Made by a program: the position numbers and the translations under genes. A stretch of DNA of 64,000 bases from Pseudomonas sp. ICMP 561 (lineage in GTDB: Bacteria > Pseudomonadota > Gammaproteobacteria > Pseudomonadales > Pseudomonadaceae), in NCBI RefSeq assembly GCF_002699985.1, contig NZ_LKBT01000067.1, forward strand, positions 211,744 to 275,743. Direction: 5' to 3'. The stretch's first letter is position 1, and each line of letters begins with the position of its first letter. The notes beneath the pieces are model-generated. The model saw nothing but the letters and a program-made list of their open reading frames with translations. It was not told the DNA's origin and did not search any database. Positions 8,187-16,955 of this stretch are shown here, piece by piece.

Positions 8187-8205
8187 AAGCTTAGCGAAAG
8201 CTTAG
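8187..8205. promoter_or_regulatory. Direct repeat, candidate response-regulator box
   Basis: AAGCTTAG occurs twice with an 11-bp period (8187-8194 and 8198-8205), i.e. CTTAG-N6-CTTAG. OmpR/PhoB-type regulators bind tandem half-sites one helical turn apart, and the PmrA/QseB family recognises CTTAA-type half-sites at this spacing. The site sits in the divergent gap between the PepSY gene and a QseB/PmrA-like regulator gene. That it is this regulator's binding site is inference. Confidence 0.6.
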
Positions 8206-8311
8206 GACGCAACAGACCGTTACATCTTCTCCGACACAAGGCTCTGCCCGAAGCGCAGGCGTAGCGGCATCATGTGCGCCCTCACCGGCTGAAACCAATA
8301 CGGAACACCTT

Positions 8312-8974
8312 ATGCGCCTGCTCCTTGTGGAAGATGACCGTGCCGTAGGCCAGGGCATCCGCGTCGCCCTCGGCAGCGAAGGCTATACGCTGGACTGGCT
8401 GCAAGATGGCGCAAGCGCTCTTCATGCCCTGCGCAGCGAACGCTTTGATTTGCTGCTGCTCGACCTTGGCCTGCCGCGTCTGGACGGTCTCGACTTGCTG
8501 CGCCAGATTCGCGCGGAACAACAGTCTTTGCCCGTCCTGATCCTGACCGCACGGGACGGTACGCCGGACCGAATTGCCGGGCTGGACGCCGGTGCCGATG
8601 ACTATCTGGTCAAACCGTTCGACGTGGATGAGCTCAAGGCTCGGGTTCGTGCGCTGCTGCGCCGCAGTCAGGGACGTGCGCAACCGTTGCTGGAGCATGG
8701 GCCAATCAGCCTCGATCCTTCGACCCAGCAAGTCAGCTTCAACGGCGTAGAAATCGCCATGACGCCCATGGAGTATCAACTCCTTCATCAACTGATGATC
8801 CGCCCCGGCAAAGTCGTGACCCGCGAGCGTTTGTCGTCCACGCTCTACGGCTGGCAAGACAAGGTGGAGAGCAATACGCTGGAGGTGTTGATCCACAACC
8901 TGCGCAAAAAACTCTCCGCTGAATTGATCCGCACCGTGCGCGGCGTGGGCTACCGGATCGAGACTCTGTCATGA
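8312..8974 (+). CDS. OmpR-family response regulator (QseB/PmrA-like)
   Basis: 220 residues. The receiver domain has acidic residues E8-D9, the phosphoacceptor D51 in LLLLDLGLPRLDG, T79 and K101 (DYLVKPF). The C-terminal winged helix (about 128-218) has the expected ESNTLEVLIHNLRKKL recognition helix and RTVRGVGYR wing. Its stop overlaps the ATG of the histidine kinase by four bases, so the pair is co-transcribed. The sequence resembles QseB/PmrA. Likely targets are its own operon and the divergent PepSY-cytochrome-envelope cluster, given the CTTAG direct repeat between them; this is inference. Confidence 0.93.
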   Translation: MRLLLVEDDRAVGQGIRVALGSEGYTLDWLQDGASALHALRSERFDLLLLDLGLPRLDGLDLLRQIRAEQQSLPVLILTARDGTPDRIAGLDAGADDYLVKPFDVDELKARVRALLRRSQGRAQPLLEHGPISLDPSTQQVSFNGVEIAMTPMEYQLLHQLMIRPGKVVTRERLSSTLYGWQDKVESNTLEVLIHNLRKKLSAELIRTVRGVGYRIETLS

Positions 8975-10365
8975 GTTCAGTTCGCGCGCGCATCCTCATC
9001 CCCGTGCTGCTCCTGCTGCTGTTGGGCGACTTGACCATCAGTTGGTTGGCGTTGCGCGACAGCCACACCGAAATCGAAGAGGTGTACGACGCTCAACTCG
9101 CGCAAAGCGCGCGTCTGCTGCAAGGCGTTTTGCGCCAAAGGCCTCCAGGCGAAACAGACCTTGATCGGCTGTATCAGGCTTTCGACGAAGCCATGAGTCG
9201 AGTGGGCGGTGGTGAAGCCGCACATCCTTATGAAACCCGTTTGACGTTCCAGATCTGGCGCAACACCGGAGAACTTCTGGTGCGTTCCGCCGAAGCACCG
9301 GAGCTGGACGGCCCGCCCGCGACCGAGGGCTCGCATGACTTCCTGAAAGACGGCAATGACTGGTGTGGTTTCCTGCTGGTCGATGCCCAGCAAGGGCTGT
9401 TGATCTGGGTTGGCGAGCGTGACGACGTGCGTCAGGATCTGATTCAACGCATCGTTCGCCATACCCTTTGGCCAACGGTGATTGGTGTGCCGCTTCTCGC
9501 CATAGCCATCTGGCTGGCGATTGGCTGGGGGATGCGTCCCCTGCAATTCATGGCCAGCGTCATCCGTCGACGCGAGCCGGAAAGCCTTGAGCCGCTGGAC
9601 CTGTCACCTCTGCCTAAAGAGCTGGAGCCTATGCAGACCGCACTCAATCGCCTGCTGATCCAGATCGAAAATCTGCTGGATCGAGAGCGCCGTTTTATCG
9701 CGGATGCGGCACACGAATTACGCACCCCACTGACCATCCTGCGCATCCACGCGCAAAACGCCAAACAGGCGCAACTGCCTGAACAACGCGAAGAAGCGCT
9801 GGATTATCTGGTGCATGGCGTCGACCGCGCGACGCGCATCGCCAGTCAATTGCTGACCATGGCGCGCCTTGAGCCGAAGATAAAACACGATGAACTGCAG
9901 ACCTTCGACCTGGGCAGTCTGGTCCGTGAGGAACTCGCCGAACTAACGCCATTGGCAGCCGAGAAAAAAGTCGAGTTGGTATTCGATGGCGTCGAGGACT
10001 TCCGGTTACACAGTGATCCAGCGGCCATCACCGTCGCCTTTCAGAACCTGCTGACCAACGCCCTTAACTTCGCTCCGGCCAACAGTGAGATCCGGGTCAT
10101 TCTCGACCGGGCTCAAAACGGCGAGGCCGAGCTGCGCGTCGAGGACAGCGGGCCGGGCATTGACGAAAAAAATGCACCGCGCTTGCTGGAGCGTTTCTAC
10201 ACCAATGGCCATAGCAACGGCGCAGGACTGGGGCTGGCCATCGTCGAGATGATCGTCAAAAAACTCGACAGCAGCCTGCAGATCGGCAACCGCCCGGATG
10301 GCGGGTGCTGTGCGCAGTTGCGGCTCAGGAGTCTTGTAGAGCTGAAGCTGAACGCTCCGGCCTGA
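8971..10365 (+). CDS. Sensor histidine kinase (QseC/PmrB-like)
   Basis: 464 residues: membrane helix 8-28, periplasmic sensor 29-165, second helix about 166-186, short linker, H-box with H248 in AAHELRTPL, N-box NLLTNALNFAP, G1 DSGPGI and G2 GAGLGLAI. The periplasmic region lines up with E. coli QseC as remembered (an EVYDAQLAQSARLL-like start, FQIW, then a GLLIWVGER end followed by WPTVIGVPL). The stimulus is unknown; there is no RExxE iron motif as in BqsS, and only scattered acidic residues. The kinase and its regulator are divergent from a membrane/envelope operon, which suggests sensing of an envelope or redox/metal signal. Confidence 0.92.
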   Translation: MSSVRARILIPVLLLLLLGDLTISWLALRDSHTEIEEVYDAQLAQSARLLQGVLRQRPPGETDLDRLYQAFDEAMSRVGGGEAAHPYETRLTFQIWRNTGELLVRSAEAPELDGPPATEGSHDFLKDGNDWCGFLLVDAQQGLLIWVGERDDVRQDLIQRIVRHTLWPTVIGVPLLAIAIWLAIGWGMRPLQFMASVIRRREPESLEPLDLSPLPKELEPMQTALNRLLIQIENLLDRERRFIADAAHELRTPLTILRIHAQNAKQAQLPEQREEALDYLVHGVDRATRIASQLLTMARLEPKIKHDELQTFDLGSLVREELAELTPLAAEKKVELVFDGVEDFRLHSDPAAITVAFQNLLTNALNFAPANSEIRVILDRAQNGEAELRVEDSGPGIDEKNAPRLLERFYTNGHSNGAGLGLAIVEMIVKKLDSSLQIGNRPDGGCCAQLRLRSLVELKLNAPA

Positions 10366-10378
10366 AATAAGATCAACG

Positions 10379-10596
10379 GTAGGACCGAGTTCATTCGGGA
10401 AGGCGGTCTTACAGGCAATAAACCTGAAGCGGATGTACCGGCCTCATCGCGAATGAATTCGCTCCCACAGGAATTGCGCACATCTCAGGTTCATGCAGAT
10501 CCCGTGGGACCGAATTCATTCGGGAAGGCGGCATTCCTGATGGACACAGATACATCGAATGTACCGGATTTTCGCGAATGAATTCGCTCCTACGGG
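10379..10596. repeat. Two REP inverted pairs (class D) in tandem
   Basis: Two similar palindromes (10379-10471 and 10501-10596), each opening with GGACCGA-TTCATTCGGGAA and closing with TCGCGAATGAATTCGCTCC, lie between the histidine kinase and triC (tail to tail). The two differ in their central spacer. No gene is present in 10366-10642. Confidence 0.85.
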
Positions 10597-10642
10597 GTTT
10601 GCGCCCGGCTCAGATTCAACTGCGTGCGACCGCAAGAATCGC

Positions 10643-13600
10643 CTATGCCCTGGGCGGTTTGATGCCGTAACAAACCATATACAGCGCGGGCAGAAAAAAC
10701 AGTGTCAGGACGGTAGCAATCGCAATGCCGCCGATCATGGCGTAGGCCATCGGCCCCCAGAATACCTCTCGCGCTATCGGGATCATGCCCAGACTTGCCG
10801 CCGCCGCCGTCAGCAGGATCGGGCGACAGCGATGCTCGGTGGCCTTGACCACAGCGGTCCACGCCTCTTCTCCAGCCGCCATGAACTCGTCGATCTGCGT
10901 GACCAGAATCACCGAGTTACGGATGATGATCCCGATCAGCGCCAGCACCCCGAGGATCGCCACGAAACCCAGCGGGTACCCCGTCAACAACAGCGCAGCA
11001 ACGACTCCGATAAACCCTAGCGGCACCACGCTGACCACCAGCATCAGTTTCTTCACACTCTGCAACTGAATCATCAGAAAGGTCGCAACCAACAGCAGCA
11101 TCAGTGGCACAACTTTCAGAATCGGCCCCTGAGAACGAGCGCTGGCTTCGACCGCTCCACCGGTAGCCACCGAATAGCGCACGGGCAAAGCCGCACTGAA
11201 CGCCTCGACCTGCGGACGCAACTCACGCACCAGCGCCGCCGGTTGCAGATGGCCAAGTACGTTGGCTTTCAGGGTAATGGTCGGCAGCCGGTCGCGACGC
11301 CAGACCAGCGGTTGCTCCTGCTCGTAACTCAAACTGGCGAAGGCCATCAATGGCACACTGGTCCCGCCGGGCACCGGAATCTGCAGGTTGCTCAAGGTTT
11401 GCAGCGAGGTCCGCTCACTGGCTTCGGCACGCCCGACCAGATCGACCAGATAGGTATCATCGCGAACCTTGGTGATGCTGGTGCCGGACACCAGGCTGTT
11501 GAGAATCTGCGCCACGTCTTCGGAAGACAGGCCGAACTGGCGCACCTTGTCTTGAGCGATATCAATCTTCAGTACTTTGCCTGGCTCGTTCCAGTCGTAG
11601 ATGACCTGCCCGATATTTGCGTTGGCATCCAGGATGGCCGCCAGAGCCATGGCCTGGCTGCGGACTTGCTCGATATCAGGACCGCTGACCCGATATTGCA
11701 CAGGCCACCCCACCGGAGGCCCCATGTTCAGCGGTTGCACATAGCCGCCAACGCCCACGAAGTCATCGCGAAAACGCTGACGCAAACGCTCGATCAACTG
11801 ATCTCGCCCTTCCCCGCCACGGCTGACGATAACCAGTTGGCCATAAAACGGATTACTCAATTGCTGATCCAGCGGCAAGTAAAAACGCACCGCGCCTTTG
11901 CCAACGTAGGAACTCCAGTGCAACACATCCGGATCGTCCTTGAGCGTGGCTTCGAGGCGGTCCATGACCTGACGCGTACCGTCGATGGAGCCATTCTGAG
12001 GCATGTAGATATCGACGAGAATTTCCGGACGATCCGAATCCGGGAAAAACTGGTTTTGCAGTAACTTGCCCGCGAACAGCGACCCGACGAACACCAGCAC
12101 GGTAAAGCCGATTACCCACCAGCGATGCTTGAGTGCTCCTGACAACGCCCGCCTGAATCCCGACATCCAGACGCCGCCCGCATGCTGATGAGCTTTGGGT
12201 ACTTTGAGGATGTGCACGCCAATCAGCGGCGCAAACAACACCGCCACCAGCCATGAAAGCAGCAACGCCACTGCGATCACTGCAAACATGGTGAAGACGT
12301 ACTCACCCGCCGAGCTGGAGTTCAGGCCAATCGGCACGAAACCGGCGACCGTCACCAACGTGCCTGTCAGCATCGGGAATGCCGTGGAGGTATAGGCAAA
12401 CGTGGCCGCCTGCTGCAATGAGTCGCCGGCTTCAAGCCGGGTCACCATCATTTCTACGGTGATCATCGCGTCGTCCACCAAGAGCCCCAGCGCGATGATC
12501 AACGCCCCTAAAGAAATACGCTGCATGGTAATGCCGCTGTACTCCATGAAGACGAAAACCAGCGCCAACACCAGCGGGATTGAACACGCCACGACGAGCC
12601 CGGCACGGATGCCCAGGCTCAGGAAGCTCACCACCAGCACAATCAGAATCGCCTCGAACAACGCACGCGTGAAGCCGCCGATAGCCTTGTCCACCACCTC
12701 GGCCTGACTCGACACCAGATGCACATCGATACCCAACGGCAGCTCGCTGGTCAGCGCATCCATACGCTGCTGCAAGCGCATGCCGAAATCCTGAATATTG
12801 CCGCCCTGCTTCATGGCCACGGCCAGACCAATCGCTGGCTGGCCGTTGAAGCGAAACATCGAGCTTGGTGGATCGGCATAACGGCGCTCCACCGTCGCCA
12901 GATCACTCAGGCGAAAGAAGCGCTCACCGAAGCGCAGGTTGACGGCTTGCAGGTCACTTTCATCCGTGAACTGGCCGCTGGTGCGCACTGCAATCCTTTC
13001 CGGACCGGATTCGATGACACCGGCCGGCGTTACTGCGTTCTGCGCTTGCAGACTGGCGATGACCTGCCGCTGATCAATCCCCAGCGCCGCCAGCTTGCGC
13101 ATGGAGAAGTTCAGGTAGATCACTTCACGTTGCGCCCCCAACAACTCGATCTTGCCCAGGTCCTGCACACTTCGGATGTCCGCCCTGACTTGCTCGACAT
13201 AGTCGCGCAACTGACGAAAAGAAAGCCCGTCGGCGGTAAACGCATAGATGCTGCCGAAGACATCACCGAACTCGTCGTTGAACGCAGGCCCTTGAATGCC
13301 TTCGGGCAGTTCACCCCGAATGTCCATGATCTTCTTGCGCACCTGATACCAGGCGGCGGGAATGTCAGCGCTGTGGGTGTCGCTCTTGAGGAAGACAAAC
13401 AGCGTCGACTCACCGGCCAGGGTGTAGCTCTTCACATAGTCCAGCGCATCGATTTCCTCGAGCTTCTTTTCCATGCGGTCAGTGACCTGCTGCAAGGTCT
13501 CCTGCAGCGTCGCACCGGGCCAACGGGCTTGAATGACCATGGTCTTGATGGCAAACGAGGGATCTTCCTCACGCCCAAGATTCATGAACGACCAGCTTCC

Positions 13601-13684
13601 CATCAGCAGCGAAACGAACATCATGTACCAGACCAGTGTGCGGTGCCGAAGCCCCCAGGCAGACAGGTTAAAACGCTCCCTCAC
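10643..13684 (-). CDS. triC: RND efflux transporter, TriC-like
   Basis: 1013 residues, full length for an HAE/RND inner membrane pump. The N-terminus (FNLSAWGLRHRTLVWY, then LGREEDPSF) and overall sequence closely match what I recall of P. aeruginosa TriC. The proton-relay acidic pair is present in helix 4 (LGLLVDDAMITVEMM), and the docking domain region is intact. With two adaptor genes immediately upstream (4-bp overlap) this has the unusual TriABC architecture, which in P. aeruginosa exports triclosan through OpmH. No outer membrane factor is encoded nearby, so a housekeeping TolC/OpmH homologue is presumably used. The symbol is by similarity; the substrate in this strain is not known. Confidence 0.88.
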   Translation of the reverse strand: MRERFNLSAWGLRHRTLVWYMMFVSLLMGSWSFMNLGREEDPSFAIKTMVIQARWPGATLQETLQQVTDRMEKKLEEIDALDYVKSYTLAGESTLFVFLKSDTHSADIPAAWYQVRKKIMDIRGELPEGIQGPAFNDEFGDVFGSIYAFTADGLSFRQLRDYVEQVRADIRSVQDLGKIELLGAQREVIYLNFSMRKLAALGIDQRQVIASLQAQNAVTPAGVIESGPERIAVRTSGQFTDESDLQAVNLRFGERFFRLSDLATVERRYADPPSSMFRFNGQPAIGLAVAMKQGGNIQDFGMRLQQRMDALTSELPLGIDVHLVSSQAEVVDKAIGGFTRALFEAILIVLVVSFLSLGIRAGLVVACSIPLVLALVFVFMEYSGITMQRISLGALIIALGLLVDDAMITVEMMVTRLEAGDSLQQAATFAYTSTAFPMLTGTLVTVAGFVPIGLNSSSAGEYVFTMFAVIAVALLLSWLVAVLFAPLIGVHILKVPKAHQHAGGVWMSGFRRALSGALKHRWWVIGFTVLVFVGSLFAGKLLQNQFFPDSDRPEILVDIYMPQNGSIDGTRQVMDRLEATLKDDPDVLHWSSYVGKGAVRFYLPLDQQLSNPFYGQLVIVSRGGEGRDQLIERLRQRFRDDFVGVGGYVQPLNMGPPVGWPVQYRVSGPDIEQVRSQAMALAAILDANANIGQVIYDWNEPGKVLKIDIAQDKVRQFGLSSEDVAQILNSLVSGTSITKVRDDTYLVDLVGRAEASERTSLQTLSNLQIPVPGGTSVPLMAFASLSYEQEQPLVWRRDRLPTITLKANVLGHLQPAALVRELRPQVEAFSAALPVRYSVATGGAVEASARSQGPILKVVPLMLLLVATFLMIQLQSVKKLMLVVSVVPLGFIGVVAALLLTGYPLGFVAILGVLALIGIIIRNSVILVTQIDEFMAAGEEAWTAVVKATEHRCRPILLTAAAASLGMIPIAREVFWGPMAYAMIGGIAIATVLTLFFLPALYMVCYGIKPPRA

Positions 13685-14781
13685 AAACTGACCTCGCGAT
13701 CCATACGAACTCTCTGTCCTGCTCTCAGACCGTTGACTCCGGCGATGACCACCTTGTCACCATCATGCAACTCACCCTGCACGCGCACCGAAGAACCGTG
13801 TCGGGCCAAAATGGTTACATCGCGGGAGCTCACGGTCGCAGACTGCGGATCAACGACCCACACCTGCGCCTGGCCCTCGCGTTCAAGCACGGCGCTGCCT
13901 GGCAGTTCGCGAAAGGAAGAGGCGGCACTGCTGATCTCAACGCTCACCGTTGAACCCAGCCGAAAGCTGTCCGGCACGGCATCCAGCGTCAGTCGTACAC
14001 GCTGGGTGCGTGTTGTCGGATCAATCTGTGGCGACAACTGACGCAAATGGGCGGCGACAAAAGCGTGTGGGTTGAGCTGGGAAATCACTTGAATCCGAAT
14101 GTCCTGACTCAGTGTGGCAACCAGATCCAGTGGCAGATCAACCACGGCTTCGCGGCTCTCAGGGCGGGCCAGACTGACGACCGGATGCCCGGTCGCGACC
14201 ACCTGGCCGACCTCGCCATGCCAATCAGTGACCACGCCATCGAACTCAGCCAGCAAACGGGTGTAGGACAGATGATCAGTAGCTTGCTGCAACGCATTGC
14301 GGGCCTGACTGAGAATGGCGTCCTGGGTTTGCAAATCACCGCTCATCTGATCCAGTCGCGCCTGAGCCCCCACGCCCCGCGCGATCAGTTGCTGATAGCG
14401 CTGCCGCTCTACGCTCAATTGCTGCCAGGTCGCTTGGGCCTTGTTCAGTTCTGCCTGCCGGGCACGCAGTTGGTTTTGCTGATTGCCGGGCTCAAGGGTG
14501 GCGAGAAGATCGCCCCGACGAACCCTGTCACCGATCTCGACGTGACGCGTTGCAATGCGGCCTGCCACTCGAAAACCCAGTTCGACTTCGTAGCGAGGCT
14601 GAATGCTGCCCGCAAAGCGCCCATGAACATGCTGCTGCGCGTCGACCATTTCGATAAACAACACAGGCCGCTCGACAACCTCGCGTACAGGCTTGTCACG
14701 GCAGCCTGCGACCATCATGAAAATGATGCAAAACAACCAGACTTTGCAGATCAAAAGGATACGGATGACGGTGACCTTCAT
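13681..14781 (-). CDS. triB: RND periplasmic adaptor, TriB-like
   Basis: 366 residues. N-terminal hydrophobic signal with a lipobox-like end (MMVAGCRD, Cys at 27), then the lipoyl/barrel-sandwich half (VELGFRVAGRIATRHVEIGDRVRRGDLLATL), an alpha-hairpin coiled coil (about 105-170), the second lipoyl half and beta-barrel domains. It is a membrane-fusion protein linking TriC to an outer membrane channel. It overlaps both neighbours by four bases. Two non-identical adaptors per pump is the diagnostic TriABC feature. Confidence 0.87.
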   Translation of the reverse strand: MKVTVIRILLICKVWLFCIIFMMVAGCRDKPVREVVERPVLFIEMVDAQQHVHGRFAGSIQPRYEVELGFRVAGRIATRHVEIGDRVRRGDLLATLEPGNQQNQLRARQAELNKAQATWQQLSVERQRYQQLIARGVGAQARLDQMSGDLQTQDAILSQARNALQQATDHLSYTRLLAEFDGVVTDWHGEVGQVVATGHPVVSLARPESREAVVDLPLDLVATLSQDIRIQVISQLNPHAFVAAHLRQLSPQIDPTTRTQRVRLTLDAVPDSFRLGSTVSVEISSAASSFRELPGSAVLEREGQAQVWVVDPQSATVSSRDVTILARHGSSVRVQGELHDGDKVVIAGVNGLRAGQRVRMDREVSL

Positions 14782-15992
14782 CGACTCGTCTCCGCTGCCA
14801 AGGCGATGACCTTGCTGTTGTCATCGTTCTTGTCATGGCCCTCGCGCGCAGCGACATCGACTCTCTGCCCCGGATACAAAAACTGCAGACCGCGGGATAC
14901 CACCCAGTCACCCTCTGCTACTCCGGATGCGATGACTACGTGACCCTGCTCATAACGCAACACCTGCACTTCAACCAGACGCACACGGCTCTGCTCGTCT
15001 ACGCGCCAGACTGCAGGTTTGCCGTGACTGCGACTCAGAGCCGACCATGGCAGAGTGAAAGCCTTGCGGGCCTGAGAATCCAGCTTCGCGCTGACCACGG
15101 TACCCAGAGCAAGATTGGCGGGAGCGTCTTGCAGCGCGACCCGTACCCGCAGGGTGCCGCTGGCGGAAGAGACAATCGGAGTGATCTCACGGATCCTGCC
15201 GGACAGCGTCAGGGCCGGATTGCCCAGCCCGCGAACACTTACGCGGCGACCTGGCTGGTCAGATTCCAGCAACGATTCGTAGGCCGCGAATACCGCTTCT
15301 CGCTCGCCATCATGGGCAAGACTGAAAACAGGTGTGGCGGCCTGCACCACCTGACCTTCTTCGGCATGACGTGCCGTGATGATTCCGTCGGCCACCGCAA
15401 CCAGTTCGGTGTAGCTCAATTGGTCGCGCGCATTGGCCTGCTGCGCTTTCAGCGCGGCAAGATCGCCCCGCGCACTCTCCAGCGCAGACTGCGCTTTTTG
15501 ATACTCGCTGAGATTGGTATAGCCCTTGGGCAGCAACGTTTGCTGACGCTGGTAATTGGTTTGCGCCAAACGCAGTCGCGATTCTCTGGCGGCAACTTCT
15601 GCATCGGCCGACGCCAGTTCAGTGTTTTGCTCTCGCGGGTCGAGCTTTGCCAACCGCTGCCCCGCTCGCACACGATCGCCCACATCGACAAAGCGCTGCA
15701 CCAGCTTGCCGGACACCCGAAAAGCCTGCTCCGTGACCTTGCGCGCCTGGATATCGCCTGTCAGCTCGACGCTGGTCAGGATGTCGGAAGAAACCACTTC
15801 CTGAACCGCCACACGGACCAGTGTTTTCGACACAGGCTTATCGTCAGAACAGCCACTGAGGGAAAGCAACAGCAAAACGTTGAGTCCCAGCGCCAGCCAA
15901 GGCTGGCGAACAACCCTTCCAGGATTCAAAAACCGGGAATTTCCGGCCACACGACAACACCCGCACAAATGCACAGCACAAGAAATATTCAT
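14778..15992 (-). CDS. triA: RND periplasmic adaptor, TriA-like
   Basis: About 404 residues from ATG 15992. The lipoprotein signal LGLNVLLLLSLSGCSDDK comes unusually late (after about 35 residues), so the true start may be a GTG or TTG between 15992 and about 15915, and no strong ribosome binding site helps. The body is a typical HlyD-type adaptor: VRAGQRLAKLDPREQNTEL, a long coiled coil, then VADGIITARHAEEGQVV. It is the first adaptor of the TriABC-like operon. It lies about 99 bases after the stop of rhlA on the same strand, with a weak hairpin but no T-tract between them, so read-through from rhlA is possible. Confidence 0.84.
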   Translation of the reverse strand: MNISCAVHLCGCCRVAGNSRFLNPGRVVRQPWLALGLNVLLLLSLSGCSDDKPVSKTLVRVAVQEVVSSDILTSVELTGDIQARKVTEQAFRVSGKLVQRFVDVGDRVRAGQRLAKLDPREQNTELASADAEVAARESRLRLAQTNYQRQQTLLPKGYTNLSEYQKAQSALESARGDLAALKAQQANARDQLSYTELVAVADGIITARHAEEGQVVQAATPVFSLAHDGEREAVFAAYESLLESDQPGRRVSVRGLGNPALTLSGRIREITPIVSSASGTLRVRVALQDAPANLALGTVVSAKLDSQARKAFTLPWSALSRSHGKPAVWRVDEQSRVRLVEVQVLRYEQGHVVIASGVAEGDWVVSRGLQFLYPGQRVDVAAREGHDKNDDNSKVIALAAETSR

Positions 15993-16091
15993 CAACGACA
16001 AAGCCACAGCCCAATGAAGTATCGCCACACCCGAAGACCAGGTGTCAGAACGAAGACCCGCTACCAAACAGCCAAAGGGCCGTTCTGCGCC

Positions 16092-16955
16092 TCAGGCAAT
16101 CGCGGCTTCAGGCCAGGCATGACTGATTTCTTTCTGTGCACCGAGAAAACTCAGTACGATTTTCTGCGAGTTCAGCCAGGCGGCCTTGCTCTCAAGGTCG
16201 AGAAAGTGGCCGGTATCAGGCACAACATTGAAGCTGCTTTGCGCTATGTACGTGGAGAAACTGCGGGCATCTTCAACGGTGGTGTATTCATCTTTCTCGC
16301 CATTGACGAATAACACAGGGATCTTGATAGAAGAGAAACGCTCGACGTAATTACTGGCACTGAGTTTACGAATCTGGCTGATGTGAAAGTCGATCTGGCC
16401 GTATTCATGTTCAGCAAGGCTGATCAGGTGTTTGTAGTTATACAGTTTGAAAAGTCGCGGCAGATACTTGCCCACGGTGTCGTTAAGCAACGAACCGATT
16501 TTTCGTTTTTCACGTGCGGCAAGGTAGAGCTGCGCCTTGTCGATGTAGTCCAGCATCGGCTCATTGAGCACTGGCGAGAACGAGCTGATGATCGCTTTCT
16601 CAACCGACGCGGGCGACTCGGAAAGGGCCAGCAACGCGGACACGCCACCCCAGGACACTGAAAGCAAGTAATTGATTTTGTAGAGATTAATGATATTCAG
16701 GAGAATTCTGACTTCGTCTTCCTTGGTCACAATCGTATCGCCAGGGTTGTGAGCCTTGGACTGACCGGAGAACGGAAGATCGAACAGCACCAGATTGAAG
16801 TGTGGCGCCAGATACTTCACCGTCTGACCAAATGAGCCAGTGGTCGACAGCGCGCCATTGACGAGCAGAACGGTCTTGGCGCTATCACTTTTCCAGTAAG
16901 TTTCGGTATAGATCTTGAACTCTTCGACATCCAGAATCTTGGTTTGCGCACCCAT
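16092..16955 (-). CDS. rhlA: RhlA-like 3-(3-hydroxyalkanoyloxy)alkanoate synthase
   Basis: 287 residues, alpha/beta-hydrolase fold. Strong family signatures shared with P. aeruginosa RhlA are visible: VLLVNGALSTTGSFGQT, LVLFDLPFSGQSKAHNP, the nucleophile S101 in SVSWGG, NDTVGKYLPRL, NGEKDEYTT and GTGHFLDLESK (catalytic His). RhlA joins two beta-hydroxyacyl-ACP units into the HAA lipid, the hydrophobic half of rhamnolipids and itself a wetting agent for swarming. No rhlB, rhlR or rhlI is present, so free HAA is the expected product. ATG 16955 follows a perfect AGGAGG by about 5 bases. A long AT-rich leader region lies upstream. It sits upstream of the TriABC-like genes on the same strand. Confidence 0.88.
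   Translation of the reverse strand: MGAQTKILDVEEFKIYTETYWKSDSAKTVLLVNGALSTTGSFGQTVKYLAPHFNLVLFDLPFSGQSKAHNPGDTIVTKEDEVRILLNIINLYKINYLLSVSWGGVSALLALSESPASVEKAIISSFSPVLNEPMLDYIDKAQLYLAAREKRKIGSLLNDTVGKYLPRLFKLYNYKHLISLAEHEYGQIDFHISQIRKLSASNYVERFSSIKIPVLFVNGEKDEYTTVEDARSFSTYIAQSSFNVVPDTGHFLDLESKAAWLNSQKIVLSFLGAQKEISHAWPEAAIA

Noticed and set aside
8971..10365. Assigning the histidine kinase as the Fe(II) sensor BqsS
   Set aside because: The periplasmic domain lacks the RExxE iron motif and resembles QseC more closely.
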